Shown piece after piece: positions 34,739-45,779 of a stretch of 64,000 bases of DNA (the stretch's first letter is position 1; each line of letters begins with the position of its first letter). The translations under genes were made by a program, and so were the position numbers. The notes under the pieces were generated by a model, which was given only the letters and a program-made list of their open reading frames with translations, ran no database searches and was not told the origin of the DNA. Source of the DNA: Sodalis endosymbiont of Henestaris halophilus (lineage in GTDB: Bacteria; Pseudomonadota; Gammaproteobacteria; Enterobacterales; Enterobacteriaceae); NCBI RefSeq assembly GCF_900161835.1, contig NZ_LT897836.1, forward strand, positions 248,001-312,000. Direction: 5' to 3'.

Positions 34739-36280
34739 TTACTGAGCCTGCACTGAACACGCGAAGTGGTAAGGGCGAAAACCCATAAACCACAGCATGG
34801 TGAAATATACAGCTACCCCTGCAACTACCACGCTTATTAGACGCAACAGTCGCCAGGGCATGCCGCCGTGCGACCAATCTGGCATCACGGAAAGTAGAAA
34901 GATTAACACTACCGCCATAATAGCAACTGCAAGCATAAGACGGCAAAAAAAACTAAACCAGCCAGGCTGAGGATGAAAAAGTTTTTTCCGTCGTAGTTGC
35001 CAGTACAAAAGTACGGCATTAAGACAAGCTGCCAACCCAATAGATAAGGATAAACCAGCATGTTCCAGAGGACCGATAAACATTAAGTTCATTATTTGTG
35101 TCATAATTAGCGTTATCAGCGCTACGCGCACCGGTGTTTTGATGTCTTGACGTGAATAGAACCCAGAAGCCAGCACTTTTACCATAATTAAGCCTACTAA
35201 TCCAACTGAATAAGCTATGAGCGCTCGCTGGGTCATCAGAGCATCAAAGGCGGAAAACTTACCGTACTGGAACAGCGATATCGTCAATGGATGCGCAAGA
35301 ATGCCAAGTGCCACAGCGCTTGGCAATGCTCCTATAAAACATAAGCGAAGTCCCCAATCTAGCAAATGAGAATATTCATCTTGATTGCCGCAGCTAAAGC
35401 TGCGCGAAAGTGAAGGCAGCAAAATAGTTCCTAGTGTCACTCCAAGAACTCCGGAGGGGAACTCCATCAAACGATTGGCGTAATACATCCATGATATAGA
35501 GCCAGATACAAGAAAAGAGGCAAAAATAGTATTAATAATAATAGATAACTGACTAATAGACGCACCCAGAATCGCCGGCCAAATTTGTTGAAGTACGCGC
35601 CATACGTCCGTATCTCGAAATTGAACTTTAGGTAAGACAAGCATACCGATTTTTTTTAAATGCGGTAGTTGATAACCTAATTGTAAAATTCCGCCGGCCA
35701 CTACGGCCCAGGCCAATGCCATTATCGGTGGATGAAACAACGACGACTCCCACAGCGAGAAAAATATCATGCTGAGGTTAAGTAATACTGGTGCAAAAGC
35801 TGGTACCGAAAATTGATGCCAAGTATTGAGTATTGCACCAACCAGCGCGGTTACAGAAATAAGCAAAATATAGGGGAACGTAACACGTAATAGCGCAATC
35901 GCAAGGGATAATTTCTCCGGCGTATCGTTAAACCCCGGGGCAGTGATCATAATTACCCAAGGTGCGGTCACCATGCCACAAACTGTAACCAATGCCAACA
36001 ATATAATGAGTAATCCGGCTATATAAGCAACAAACACGCGCGTCGCCTCGTCGCTCTGATGACTCTTATAGTCCGCTAAAATAGGCACAAATGCCTGTGA
36101 AAAAGCTCCTTCAGCAAAGATGCGTCTTAGAAGATTAGGAATTTTAAAAGCGACAAAAAAAGCATCACTCGCTATACCTGCACCGAATACATGCGCAACG
36201 ATAGCATCTCTAGTAAACCCCAGTACACGAGAAAAAAGTGTCATTGAGCTGATCGCTGCTAGCGATCTTAATAAGTTCAT
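34739..36280 (-). CDS. murJ: MurJ, lipid II flippase
   Basis: Inner-membrane MOP-superfamily flippase that moves lipid II to the periplasmic face for peptidoglycan assembly. 513 aa (E. coli 511), with about 14 hydrophobic helices. Residues that are important for MurJ in E. coli are visible at the same places: R18 and R24 in [11 protein letters not shown]39 in SDAFFVAF and R52 in [12 protein letters not shown]. With mepM, gmhA and tsaC this is part of a retained envelope/essential set. The start [10 protein letters not shown] is clear. Only about 160 bp separate its start from a 23S rRNA fossil, so the normal upstream neighbourhood has been rearranged. Confidence 0.97.
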   Translation of the reverse strand: MNLLRSLAAISSMTLFSRVLGFTRDAIVAHVFGAGIASDAFFVAFKIPNLLRRIFAEGAFSQAFVPILADYKSHQSDEATRVFVAYIAGLLIILLALVTVCGMVTAPWVIMITAPGFNDTPEKLSLAIALLRVTFPYILLISVTALVGAILNTWHQFSVPAFAPVLLNLSMIFFSLWESSLFHPPIMALAWAVVAGGILQLGYQLPHLKKIGMLVLPKVQFRDTDVWRVLQQIWPAILGASISQLSIIINTIFASFLVSGSISWMYYANRLMEFPSGVLGVTLGTILLPSLSRSFSCGNQDEYSHLLDWGLRLCFIGALPSAVALGILAHPLTISLFQYGKFSAFDALMTQRALIAYSVGLVGLIMVKVLASGFYSRQDIKTPVRVALITLIMTQIMNLMFIGPLEHAGLSLSIGLAACLNAVLLYWQLRRKKLFHPQPGWFSFFCRLMLAVAIMAVVLIFLLSVMPDWSHGGMPWRLLRLISVVVAGVAVYFTMLWFMGFRPYHFACSVQAQ

Positions 36281-36439
36281 GGTGTTATTTTTTATTCTAC
36301 GCGGCAGACGTTAATAATAGGTTAGCAGATTAACTTGCGTACCTGGGTTTTTAAGGTACGCTTTGATTGAAATATCATATAGTTATTGTTACAAATTGTT
36401 AATATTCGTTTTCGACGCTGAAGTAACAGCTATATAACT

Positions 36440-37420
36440 GACCATCTCCAACTATAGCAAAAGGAGATTATCGATTCGCGCTGTACAACTTTACAGAATT
36501 TGAAGATAAGCATGAAAGACGCCGCCCTCATGCCATTACTATCCCTTAACAATTTTTATCGGCACCGAAAGACATAGCGTATTAAGGCCTTATCTCATCG
36601 TGTGATATCAACCAAGAACCACAACAAACATTGTTTGGTTATAACATCTTATAAGTAAGTTGTTGATAGCAGAATATCATTTATCTATGCAACTAAACGC
36701 ACAACTCTATGTTAGAGTTGTTAAATTCAGCGCACAGCAAACTTATGTTCTCCACAACATAAAGAAACGTCGTGGTTTAATTAATAACTAGACTTAGTGA
36801 TCAACTAAGTTACTAACAATCGATTAACTTACTGGCTACCCTAATATAATCGCTACCTTCTTAACTGTTGATAAAATGACCGCTTTAATTTGTTTGGCGT
36901 AAACCACCATCATTTTTACTAGAACCTAGTAGCTCTGTAGTATTCTACAATATAATTTAATTATGATATAGTTATATTAGTCAAATTCTATTACCATGCA
37001 TTATACCTTCGCAGGTATACAGTGACGAAGGTAGTAATGCTTTTCCGTTATAAAACTGCGATCAACTATTAAGATCATCTCGATCATCAAACAAATGATG
37101 CTATGAGCAGTCGTTACTGAGACAAACACCAAAAATTAGCACAACAATACCACTTTATTAATGGTCTACTGAATTTGTAGATTACCTACAGACCTGCTTA
37201 GTGCATTCACCCTGAAGACACTAAAGTTTTGTTAACACTGATCACTTTACTCACCCTTTTTCAAGGTTTAGTACACTCTTCTGAATAGCTCTGAATGCAC
37301 TCTGCTACAAAGTTAGATGGCAATTATGGTGTAACCTTCTCTTCTAATGCCATTCGCAACATAAATTGCTCACACAGATACTAATAGTCAAACGACTGAC
37401 GTTTGATAACTTGTTCTGCA
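36440..37420 (+). pseudogene. rrl: Decayed 3' half of 23S rRNA (copy L)
   Basis: Several blocks match E. coli 23S rRNA in order and at near-correct spacing on the + strand. At 36501-36545 is TGAAGATA..GAAAGACGCC..TTACTATCCC, for domain V TGAAGATGC..GAAAGACCCC..TTACTATAGC. At 37291-37320 is CTGAATGCA..TGCTACAAAG..AGATGG, for domain VI CTGAAAGCATCTAAGCACGAAAC..GAGATG. Between them, around 37105-37125, is a segment related to the GTGAGACAG region. Many substitutions and indels make it non-functional. The 5' half, 16S and spacer tRNA are absent; murJ occupies that side, so this copy has been broken by rearrangement. Confidence 0.7.
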
Positions 37421-37489
37421 TTACCCGGTATGATATTGGTTGCGGCTAAGAATAGCTATTTAAAGTTTCAAGTAAGCAGTACATGCTAT

Positions 37490-37605
37490 ACTCAAAAGGT
37501 CACCTATAAATTTTTTGTGAAATATAATACCGAACTTAGATAGTTTGTGTTTAGTGTGCTATTCTAACGCGGTCTTAGCTGTAGAAAGGCTTTTCATGCT
37601 CGATA
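37490..37605 (+). pseudogene. rrf: Decayed 5S rRNA (copy L)
   Basis: At 37528-37545 the + strand reads TACCGAACTTAGATAGT, for the 5S segment TGCCGAACTCAGAAGTG, and TTAGTGTG at about 37551-37558 fits the later TAGTGTGG. The position is about 100-200 bp after the 23S 3' end, as in an rrn operon. Too degraded to be functional. Confidence 0.6.
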
Positions 37606-37707
37606 GCTTATAAGCGGAAAGCTTAAGTACCTAATATAATAAAAGAACAACCACCATAGCGATGTTTTCTATGTCACACTAAAGATCAACAGACCAAAAG
37701 CGAAAAT

Positions 37708-37731
37708 CATTTACTACTACAGTAGTAAATG
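37708..37731. repeat. 11-bp inverted repeat, 2-nt centre
   Basis: CATTTACTACT - AC - AGTAGTAAATG, just beyond the end of the homology shared by the two rRNA fossils. Confidence 0.85.
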
Positions 37732-39491
37732 CAGCATCATACTAACTAATAATTATATTGAACTTTCTCCATTTTAATAACCTAAACTTCATAACTAACG
37801 ATTTTCTGCTTAGCACATTTTTTATCGAATACAATTTAAGCTATTGGCTTGATGTCAATGACTTTAGTCATAAAATATAAACCAACGCTAGCTGATTAGG
37901 AACCGTCGTTTTTTAAATTAATAACGGTTTTCTCATGTTTTGTTGCTAACCATGGTATAGCCTTTGTTTAGAGCATCACTGCTTCAAGCAAACCTGATAA
38001 AACATTAAACTCGCCGTAGAGGGGCTATAACGGCTATTGAATCTAACAGGCATGACATGCTTGCACCTGAGTGCAGGCTGAAGACTCATAATTCATGTCA
38101 ATGATTATAAATATCATCCTCTTTATTTTAATTATAATCAATTCTAGCTAGAGCATTATAGTCCTGCGGATATCAGAAAAATTCCCTAACTTTGTTACGT
38201 TCGTTGAGCAACAGCTTGAGATAGGCTTGAATATCCTTCCCACCACAGCATTTATGCTTTCTTGCGGCATTATCAACCCAAGTATTGTCAGCAGCACTTG
38301 TATTCGGCTTCGTTTGACTGAATAAACTAGTTAATTTTAGCTATTCGCTATCAGCGTCAGCAGTAAATAGTCTTGCGTTAATGCTTTATTAACCTAACCG
38401 GTTATTTCATATTTACATTGTTTAATTTTATTTTTATGAACTTTTTCCTGTCGTTAAATTGCATAAATGTTAATTTCTTTACATACTGTATCTGCCAAAC
38501 TAAAGGCTGTCATGGTGACAAGTTACAACAATAACATAAGTAGAAAGTGTATTCATTTAATAAGAAAAATCAAAAACAAGCTTTTGATGACTATTTATTG
38601 CTATTTATTATATACTTATACAGCTTGATTAAAAATATAGCTAGAAAAAGCCGGAGCAAATCATATTCATTAATATCCCTACATAAGTAGTAGAGCTCAA
38701 TAACTAATCAATTATGCAATAGCATAATTTGGGAGATAACAAGCTGCTTTAAAATTATGGTTAGTAGAATGATATCCTTGTTGTCTCTTGTTAACTAAAA
38801 TTCTACTGATGGCAATAATTGCTCTGACAATAAAAGATAAGTAGCTACTATACCCGATAAAAATCAACATCAAATCCATATAAACAAATCTATTTAATAC
38901 CCGATCTTTCTCAATGTATTCAACGATATAATGTCGGGTAATTAACTTATTAAGTTAAGTCGTTAAAAGGTTTAACGTAACCATCAACGATATATTTCAT
39001 TCCATATTTTCTTAGAGTTAATTAATATTTTTATTAATTGTTAACATGTCATACACGCTTCACTATTAAACATATTTATGGACATAGCGGTTATATTAAT
39101 AAATACAAGGAATTTAAGCATATTAAATTTACCAAATTAAAAAATTAAGTAAGGCTGAACACGTTTGACTCATTGCTAATAAACTAATACACTTAATTAT
39201 TTTGCGTCATTATCGATCACTACCTTGACTCAATTGTTCACCAGAGCAATATCAACATTAATATTATTCTGGCTAAATTTAAGGTTTCTAATTGAATTAT
39301 TCTTTATTGACTTGTAATTCCTACGATTTAAATTTAAAAAACTTAAATGTTATGTGTATAATATTTCGATACATTGAAAATAAAATAAAGTAATTAACAA
39401 TCTAGAGCACCGCATGTAGTGATAAACACCAATAACCTACATTATAATAATTTATTGTTATTTACTAACATTACCTTTTCTTAAATTCAGT

Positions 39492-39514
39492 TCACATACC
39501 TGAAAGGTATGTGA
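39492..39514. repeat. Perfect 10-bp hairpin, 3-nt loop
   Basis: TCACATACCT - GAA - AGGTATGTGA in gene-free DNA upstream of ahpC. Two further 9-bp hairpins follow at 39911-39931 and 39943-39965. Confidence 0.85.
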
Positions 39515-40333
39515 TACGCAATATATTATTTATATATTTCCTTACTAAAATAGATTGTTGCAAATATAAACACTACTAACGTATTTAAAATTATATACTC
39601 TTATTATCTATCTTGCTATTATAAGCATCCTTAACGACATAACGTTACAGCAAGATACATTAAATTTATATTTAAGGTAATAATAAATATTAGATAGCGT
39701 AACTTTAGTTTATCACAATTGCCATAAAGAGATAAGTTATCTTCTTTATTGTATACGTAAATTATTTCACTTGCTTTATTTTGTTATCTAGTATTCTAGA
39801 TTTAATTTTTATGGTTGTTATCGATGATAATCGTAGTACGTAATATTTATTATTATTTGTAATAATAAAAATTCAAGGGCAATTAACAATTGCAATTAAC
39901 TATTTTACGTTTAGCAGTTCCCAACTGCTAACTTTATTTATTTTAATTCTTAAGATAAGAATTAAGTTCATGATAGTAATTTCAAAGAGCAAAAAAAACT
40001 ATCATTTCTTGCACATAACCGCATTGATACCACCTCTGGTGGTGCCCTCGTTTCTCCTCTGTAGATTTATTGCACCGCTGCACATTAATTTCTTCTATTT
40101 GCCATCTTTTGTTTAGATAACCAGCAAATAACTAGTGACATCCTAATGAAACTTTTTGATTGACTAATCAATACGGATAGCAGATATATACTAACAAAGT
40201 TTAATTATATCTTTAATTGTCATAATCTATTTTACTAAATATTATGATTAAATGTACTTTACAACTAGCACAGGTTTATACTAAACTCCTATTTAAGTTT
40301 CATTAATCTAAATACTATGTCTCAGGAGTTAAT

Positions 40334-40936
40334 ATGGTCTTAGTCACTCGTCAAGCCCCAGATTTTACCGCAACCGCCGTTCGCGGTACGGGTGAAATCG
40401 TTCACAATTTTAATTTAAAATCACATATTCAGGGTAAACTAGCAGTTATTTTCTTTTGGCCTATGGACTTCACTTTCGTCTGCCCGTCTGAATTGATTGC
40501 TTTCGATAAACGTTACACAACGTTTCAGAAGCGCGGCGTAGAAATCATCGGCGTATCTTTCGACTCAGAATTTGTACACACCGCCTGGCGTCAGGTACCC
40601 ATCGAAAAAGGCGGTATCGGACCAATCCAGTACTGGATGGTAGCAGACATTAAACGCGAAATAATTAAAGCCTATGGCATTGAGCATCCTAACGCAGGTG
40701 TCGCTCTACGCGGTTCGTTCCTGATCGATAAAAAAGGTATTGTCCGCCACCAGGTAGTTAACGACCTGCCTCTAGGACGCAATATCGATGAAATAATGAG
40801 AATGGTAGACGCCTTAATATTCTATGAAGAACACGGCAAAGTTTGCCCGGCACAGTGGGAAAAAGGTCAAGAAGGAATGAACGCTTCCCCTGAAGGGGTT
40901 GCAAAATATCTGTCTGAAAATATAAATAAACTATAA
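40334..40936 (+). CDS. ahpC: Typical 2-Cys peroxiredoxin (AhpC/Tsa family)
   Basis: Thiol peroxidase that reduces H2O2 and organic peroxides. 200 aa. The peroxidatic Cys is C50 in DFTFVCPSE and the resolving Cys is C171 in VCPAQW; T47 and R126 of the active site are present. It carries GGIG (93-96), and the C-terminal tail has YL (191-192) in place of the YF motif of overoxidation-sensitive enzymes, so robustness to peroxide is uncertain. The sequence resembles the Tsa/thioredoxin-peroxidase type found in Yersinia, Sodalis and Buchnera more than E. coli AhpC, so reduction by thioredoxin is more likely than by AhpF (inference). AGGAG at 40323-40327 precedes the ATG. It stands alone between two convergent rRNA fossils and is followed by a clear terminator. 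Confidence 0.93.
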   Translation: MVLVTRQAPDFTATAVRGTGEIVHNFNLKSHIQGKLAVIFFWPMDFTFVCPSELIAFDKRYTTFQKRGVEIIGVSFDSEFVHTAWRQVPIEKGGIGPIQYWMVADIKREIIKAYGIEHPNAGVALRGSFLIDKKGIVRHQVVNDLPLGRNIDEIMRMVDALIFYEEHGKVCPAQWEKGQEGMNASPEGVAKYLSENINKL

Positions 40937-41719
40937 TGGAGTCTATGTTACAGCACAGAAAATACTTTTATCCTTTTAGCGCCGGCCAGTAATGTGGCCG
41001 GTTTTTATACCCTGAATCTGCAACTACCATATATAGTCAAGCGATCAAACATCTTATACACACAAAAAAACCTACCTAAGATTTTAGCTACAAGAGTACT
41101 CCACCAGTTTTTTACCCAATCGGGTTTTTATTCTACTCAGCTAGAGTTAGTATGCGAAAATAGTTTCCGCCTAGATCATAAAACAGTAAAAAGATAATGC
41201 CTAAATTTACCGTCATTTCGCCGATAAGATAGATAAATGTTAGCGCTTACCCCTCCGCGGGCTTGAGCTTGTGGCAACAAGTAATTCGTAAGCACATAGT
41301 TATTCTCCATACCCATCTCAGTAGCAAAAAAGGTCAACGAAACTAGCAGGTTAAAAACATATCTTAGCATGATGTTATTTAAGTAAATAACATTTTTATC
41401 ATAACCATGATACAAAAACGATAGGACTCAAACACGCGCTGTAAGATGTAACGGTACATACCTAATTTTCTGCAATGTCGTCGTGCAAACATACTCCCTC
41501 TACAAAAGAGGGATATTGATGACGGATGATAATTATAAAAAGTACAAAAATGTCTGTAGGACAAGGGGCAATAGGTTAGGTATATATAAATTCTAAAACT
41601 TCAGCATAAAATAAATTAACGTCCCCTGTCACCTAGTTAGTCTGTTAACCTTTAATCTCACATACAAAAGATCGCTATGGTAGTTGTTCTTTTATTGCAT
41701 TAGGTACTTAAACTTTCCG
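40937..41719. other. Spacer between ahpC and the rrn fossil
   Basis: After the ahpC terminator (40982-41006) no gene is seen. Open frames of 61-79 codons at 40994-41564 lack any family resemblance. Confidence 0.6.
40982..41006 (+). terminator. Intrinsic terminator of ahpC
   Basis: CCGGCCA - GTAATG - TGGCCGG followed immediately by TTTTT, 45 bp past the stop. Textbook rho-independent structure and the best terminator in the window. Confidence 0.9.
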
Positions 41720-41850
41720 CTTATAAGCCATCTATCATGAAAAGCCTTCCTACGGATAAGCCCGTATTATAACGGCACACTAAACACAAACTATATAAGT
41801 TGAGTCTCATATTTCACAAAAGTTTTTATGGGTGAACTCCTGAACATAGC
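41720..41850 (-). pseudogene. rrf: Decayed 5S rRNA (copy R)
   Basis: Homologous to copy L (37490-37605) in inverted orientation, with shared blocks CACACTAAACACAAACTAT and ATATTTCACAAAA. By position it follows the decayed 23S. The match to functional 5S is weaker here than in copy L; the identification rests on alignment with L and on operon order. Confidence 0.5.
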
Positions 41851-41934
41851 ATTGTACTACTAACTTTAAACTTGAAATAATTACGTTACTCCTCAACTAA
41901 TATTAGCCTGGAAGGAAGTAACAAGACAGTAACG

Positions 41935-42880
41935 TCAGTCGTTCAGCTATTAATATCTATGTGAGCAACTTCCATTACTTATAGCAGCAAGGAAAATGAT
42001 TACCAGAATTACCATTGAACCTCAGAGCAGATTACACTCAGCTTCATGTAGAAAGATATTCTCTCTACCTTTAAAAAGGTGGATTTTTAAATAATTTTAG
42101 TTTCTTAATGTCGGATGCACTAAACGTGTTGGTGATGATCTACAAAACCAGTAGATCACACTAACGTAGCATTCTGTAATAAATTTTTGATGCTTGTCTC
42201 AGTACCAACTGACCGGTCATGGCACTGCCAGCTCGATGAGCGAAATGCTCTTAAATATAGTCAAAGCGCAGTTTAATAAAAGATAAGTATTGTTACCGAC
42301 ATAACCAGAGATATCATCAGAAGTCAAGCTTAGCTGTTAAGATGAACAGCTAAGCAGAAGAGTAGTGGTAATTAATTGTTAAGTTACATCTCAAAAACAT
42401 AAATAAGGCGGTAATTTAATGTATTGAAATGTAACATATTGTAGGATAACAATTTATAGTGACACAGTTTAGGTGGTTTAGCGACGTGACTTAACTAACA
42501 TGTTAATGATGCAATACTGGGTTTATATAGCAGTAGTGTTAAATTTTGTTCACCTGTAAATTAACAGTGACTAGAAAAACAAACTCGACAGATAAAACTA
42601 CGCGGGTCAACTTTTAGCTGATTATGTTTTTACTTTCACAATAACTAAAGAAACCATTACTACTAGTAGTAAATATTCGCAAGACATGTAACCATACTAC
42701 ATAACGTAAAGTATAAGTTATTTAGTTAACTGATAGGATAATAACGCAAAAGCATAACTTCTTCCTAAAGTTCTTGGGAAGGTAACATAGTATTAAGGCT
42801 AATATAATAAGCGTTTATTAAAACAGTATCTGCTATTAAGGGGATAATGCACCCGATTAGTCTAGATGTTAGTTTATAAT
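41935..42880 (-). pseudogene. rrl: Decayed, internally deleted 23S rRNA (copy R)
   Basis: Read on the - strand downstream of tRNA-Glu. The 3' part (about 41935-42330) aligns block by block with copy L and with 23S domain VI, e.g. around 42194-42210 for the conserved antisense TGTCTCACGACGTTC. A 5'-end-like block (GGTGCATTATCCCC for GGTGGATGCCCTGG) lies near 42855. Only about 1 kb remains of a 2.9-kb gene, so roughly 2 kb has been deleted. The internal alignment between about 42350 and 42850 is uncertain. Confidence 0.6.
42328..42355. repeat. Perfect 11-bp hairpin, 6-nt loop
   Basis: GCTTAGCTGTT - AAGATG - AACAGCTAAGC, within the decayed 23S segment. Confidence 0.9.
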
Positions 42881-43013
42881 TGCATCAAGGTTGTAATGTA
42901 AAATGACAGCCACTACTCCACAAACAATTAGGTAACGCGTGGCTGGATGAGTTAACTATTATGGTATTTCACAACACACTAAAATAAAAGTATACTCTGA
43001 AATAAAATGAAAG

Positions 43014-43089
43014 TGGCGTCCCCTAGGGGATTTGAACCCCTGTTACTGCCGTGAAAGGGCAGTGTCCTGGTCCACTAGACGAAGGAGAC
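43014..43089 (-). tRNA. gltT: tRNA-Glu (anticodon TTC), CCA encoded
   Basis: The 76 bases including CCA match enterobacterial tRNA-Glu almost throughout. The acceptor stem GTCTCCT/AGGGGAC pairs fully with one G-U, the anticodon loop is CTTTCAC (anticodon TTC) on a 5-bp stem, and the T arm carries TTCAAAT with a perfect stem. It is the classic spacer tRNA of an rRNA operon and lies between 16S and 23S fossils on the same strand, so it has outlived both. It reads both Glu codons and may be the only tRNA-Glu in the genome, which would explain selection to keep it. It may now be transcribed from the old rrn promoter or from a new one. Confidence 0.97.
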
Positions 43090-43535
43090 GTAAATCAAAA
43101 TAAAAACTACTAACCGGCTGCTTTATCCGTAACAGTTATCAGATAGTTTAATATGTATATTATAGAATCGTAGGTTCTTTACCTTTAGGTTTCCTTACTA
43201 TATTTATTCTGTTACTTTAAGTAGTAGAGATTTATTTTAAGCAAAATGCAGTCAACTGCACTTCTTTTGCAAACACTCGGTTATAGCATTCGCTATGTTG
43301 TATAAAGGGGCTGGTAACGTATTATGATATTTACCAATATGTTATGGAGTTTATTTTTATACTCTAACTTGTACCACAAGTATACAAGATTTGCTGACGC
43401 TAGAGAAAACGATTCGCGTTTTTAATGCGTTATTTTGTCACTAATAACACTTGTGTAGCTCTTAAGGTATCGGGGTATTATTAGTTATAATATCTTTTAG
43501 GTTCTTTAAGTTTATTATGGCAATTTTTGTAGAAG

Positions 43536-43562
43536 TTTCGTTGTTTCTAGAAAACAACGAAA
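43536..43562. repeat. Perfect 11-bp hairpin inserted in the 16S fossil
   Basis: TTTCGTTGTTT - CTAGA - AAACAACGAAA. At this point functional 16S has no comparable hairpin and the fossil is longer than the gene, so the hairpin seems to have arisen after the gene died. Confidence 0.85.
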
Positions 43563-44230
43563 AATCATAGCGATATAATAATTTTAAGGTTCCTGCAAGG
43601 ATTAAGGGCTCCCTTTGCTTTTTATCTAGATGCCAAGAATAAGTCAGGTTCTTCGTTGTATGTATTAAATGACGATAATCTATGGCTACGTGGTTTCTTC
43701 TCCGTGAGTTTATTTATTTTAATCTTTTATCTTACGTATCTATAACCCGGCCAGTTTATCACCTTCACTTTGAAGGTCTTGACGTAAATTGCAACCTTTA
43801 AATTAACATTGCTTGTAAAGAAAACTCGCCAGTATGTATAAGCAAACCACCACACGCACTTTTACAAAAAAAAACGCGGCTAATCCTTAGTTAAGGATGA
43901 CTTAAATTTAAAAGCATTTAAAAATATTTATAAATACCACCGATACACTAAATTTTACTTTTACTGTTATAGTCTATAGACTCTAGTTAGTTATAACTAT
44001 AACTGTAGTTACACAGTTAAGTCAAGTACGGGGATTAACGATATTTTACGAGTAATATAAATCTGCATTATTCGAATGAACGTTTTTCTCTCTGTTAAAA
44101 GCCCTCTGCAACATTAATAACTTTTCAAGTTTTTCGAAACTACATTATGATGATAATGAGTTCTACCTAATTCAGATCATTTATTATATGCTCTTAAAAT
44201 AGTTTTAGTTTTGCGACGTTATTTGACGTT

Positions 44231-44253
44231 AACCGCCATTTATAATGGCGGTT
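44231..44253 (+). terminator. Strong hairpin with short T-run, orphan terminator
   Basis: AACCGCCATT - TAT - AATGGCGGTT followed by CTTTT on the + strand. It would terminate + strand transcription, yet there is no + strand gene upstream for kilobases and it lies opposite the 16S fossil. Either a relic or another decay hairpin. Confidence 0.5.
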
Positions 44254-44850
44254 CTTTTACCACGTAGGTTAGATACACAGATATTATATATGCAGTGTAA
44301 TGAAAATAATGTTTGCTTTTTTCTCATGTTGCTCGATTTATCTTTTTCTTAAACTATTACCTAACGTTTAATCTGAGTACAGATAAAATCTGTAATAAAA
44401 TGATAAGTCTTGTGACTGCACAATAACTTACTGATAAAATGTTAAAATAGCAACAAAATATTTTATTTTAGCGCCGGCATTACAAACAGCTAGTACAATA
44501 CTACACTCTTTACTGATGTAGTATCAAGCCATTTTATCTATTTTTAATCTTTTCGTTAACTTTGATGCTGTCCACATAACAAAAAGATATAAATGAACTA
44601 TATACATTTATTTTTACGTAAACTCTATATTTATTTTCTGTTACTTGTTGAGTTGTTATCCCTGTTGTTGTGATCTAAAGCAATTATTTGAGCAAAACTA
44701 TAACAATAGCGGGCGGTGGAAGGTCATCTCAAACGTTTGCAACTGAAGCAGGATAAACAGCATCCTGTAAAAATTCTAGTTATGCATGTTTTAGCATGTT
44801 AAGTCACTAAACTTTTACTGAAACTTTACCCCTTTACACAAATTATCAGT

Positions 44851-45779
44851 AAGTTATAACCAATTTTAACATCATAATCATCGATTATGTAAATCGGAAA
44901 TAATGTCAGTATTTGGTTTCTAGCTATTATTTGCAACACTTTCAAAAGCATGAAAAATCAGCGCACGCGCTAATTATTAAGGATGGATGCGTATTAAAAT
45001 ATTAATTCTCACACCGCGATGGTTAATCAAGCGCGAGGATTATAATCTGATTATCTGCGATGAAGTTAAGTTGGTACCTAAAATCATATTGCATAGCTGT
45101 ACTATCGTAAATAATGCCCATGATAATTATGGGAGATATTATCTTAGATAAAGCCATAATTGATTATGAGGTTTACAGGTCATCATTAGTGTTGGAAGTG
45201 CTATAAAATATAGCATAAATATCAACACATAGGTCATCTTTATTTTTAGAAATTTAGTTAGATTGAGTAACGCCATTTCATACCATCAGAAATTAGTAAC
45301 TTTACTTAACCAAATAATGTGACATATAAACAGATCCATAATAATTATCTTAAGCAAACGGACGCACAGTGGTATTTGTAGACACACGATAAAGTAAATA
45401 TTTTTGTGTTACTCTAGCAATTGCTATTAGCTTATATGAGAAATAAACTTTTCTGAAGTCACAACGAACTTTTTATGTGGGCTAGAAAGCGTGCTTATGC
45501 TTTTATCAACAGCAGCATTAATAGTATCGGACAGTATCTTATATCTTAATATAAGATAAGCAATTTTATAACATTAACGTACTCAACGTTCACGGGGATC
45601 GGCGCAATAGCTTTAGTGCAGTAGAGTCACCAGCCGCATATAAAAGCTAATAGATAAAACAACTTACCATCCCATCGTGCCTGAGCAAATCACGCACATA
45701 TTGCCTCCACATGCTAGAAAATATATGCTTGAACGCTCGGCATATAATTGCTCCAGATCTGCAAAATTGCAGGCGTAAT
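44851..45779. other. Spacer between the rrn fossil and aroE
   Basis: In E. coli yrdA and yrdB lie between rrnD and aroE; neither is recognisable. A perfect 10-bp hairpin lies at 45535-45558 (TATCTTATAT - CTTA - ATATAAGATA). A promoter for the rrn operon should lie near 44900-45100, but I cannot pick convincing hexamers. Confidence 0.5.

Larger units (their letters stand above)
36281..40333. other. Interval between murJ and ahpC: rRNA fossil, then spacer
   Basis: 36440-37605 is a decayed rRNA segment (described separately). From about 37700 to 40333 no gene is visible. A 50-codon protein-like run on the - strand near 38190-38340 (contains KCCGGKDIQAYLKLLLNERN) is unidentified. Hairpins lie at 37708-37731, 39492-39514, 39911-39931 and 39943-39965. 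Confidence 0.6.
43150..44850 (-). pseudogene. rrs: Decayed 16S rRNA
   Basis: The + strand shows antisense 16S blocks in correct order over the full gene. ACTTCTTTTGCAAACACTC at 43260-43278 matches 18 of 20 positions of the functional sequence. ATGGAGT and ACTCTAA flank about 43344-43368. CTTGTGTAGCTCTT lies at 43450-43463, CAAGGATTAAGGG at about 43596-43608 and GATGCCAAGA..AGGTTCTTCG at 43629-43655. CCGTGAGTTTATTTATTTTAA is at 43702-43722 (for CCGTCAATTCATTTGAGTTTTAA), and a 5' block TCCTGTAA..TTATGCATGTTTTAG at 44763-44793. Conserved decoding-centre and 3'-end sequences are mutated and there are insertions, so it cannot be functional. Confidence 0.85.

Noticed and set aside
38190-38340. Protein-like run on the - strand (KCCGGKDIQAYLKLLLNERN)
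   Set aside because: Two frames are open at once and neither matches a known protein; likely chance.
37000-42330. Inverted ~670-bp repeats around ahpC as insertion sequences forming a composite transposon
   Set aside because: The repeats carry no transposase-like frame or terminal inverted repeats, and their sequence fits the 23S 3' end plus 5S rRNA.
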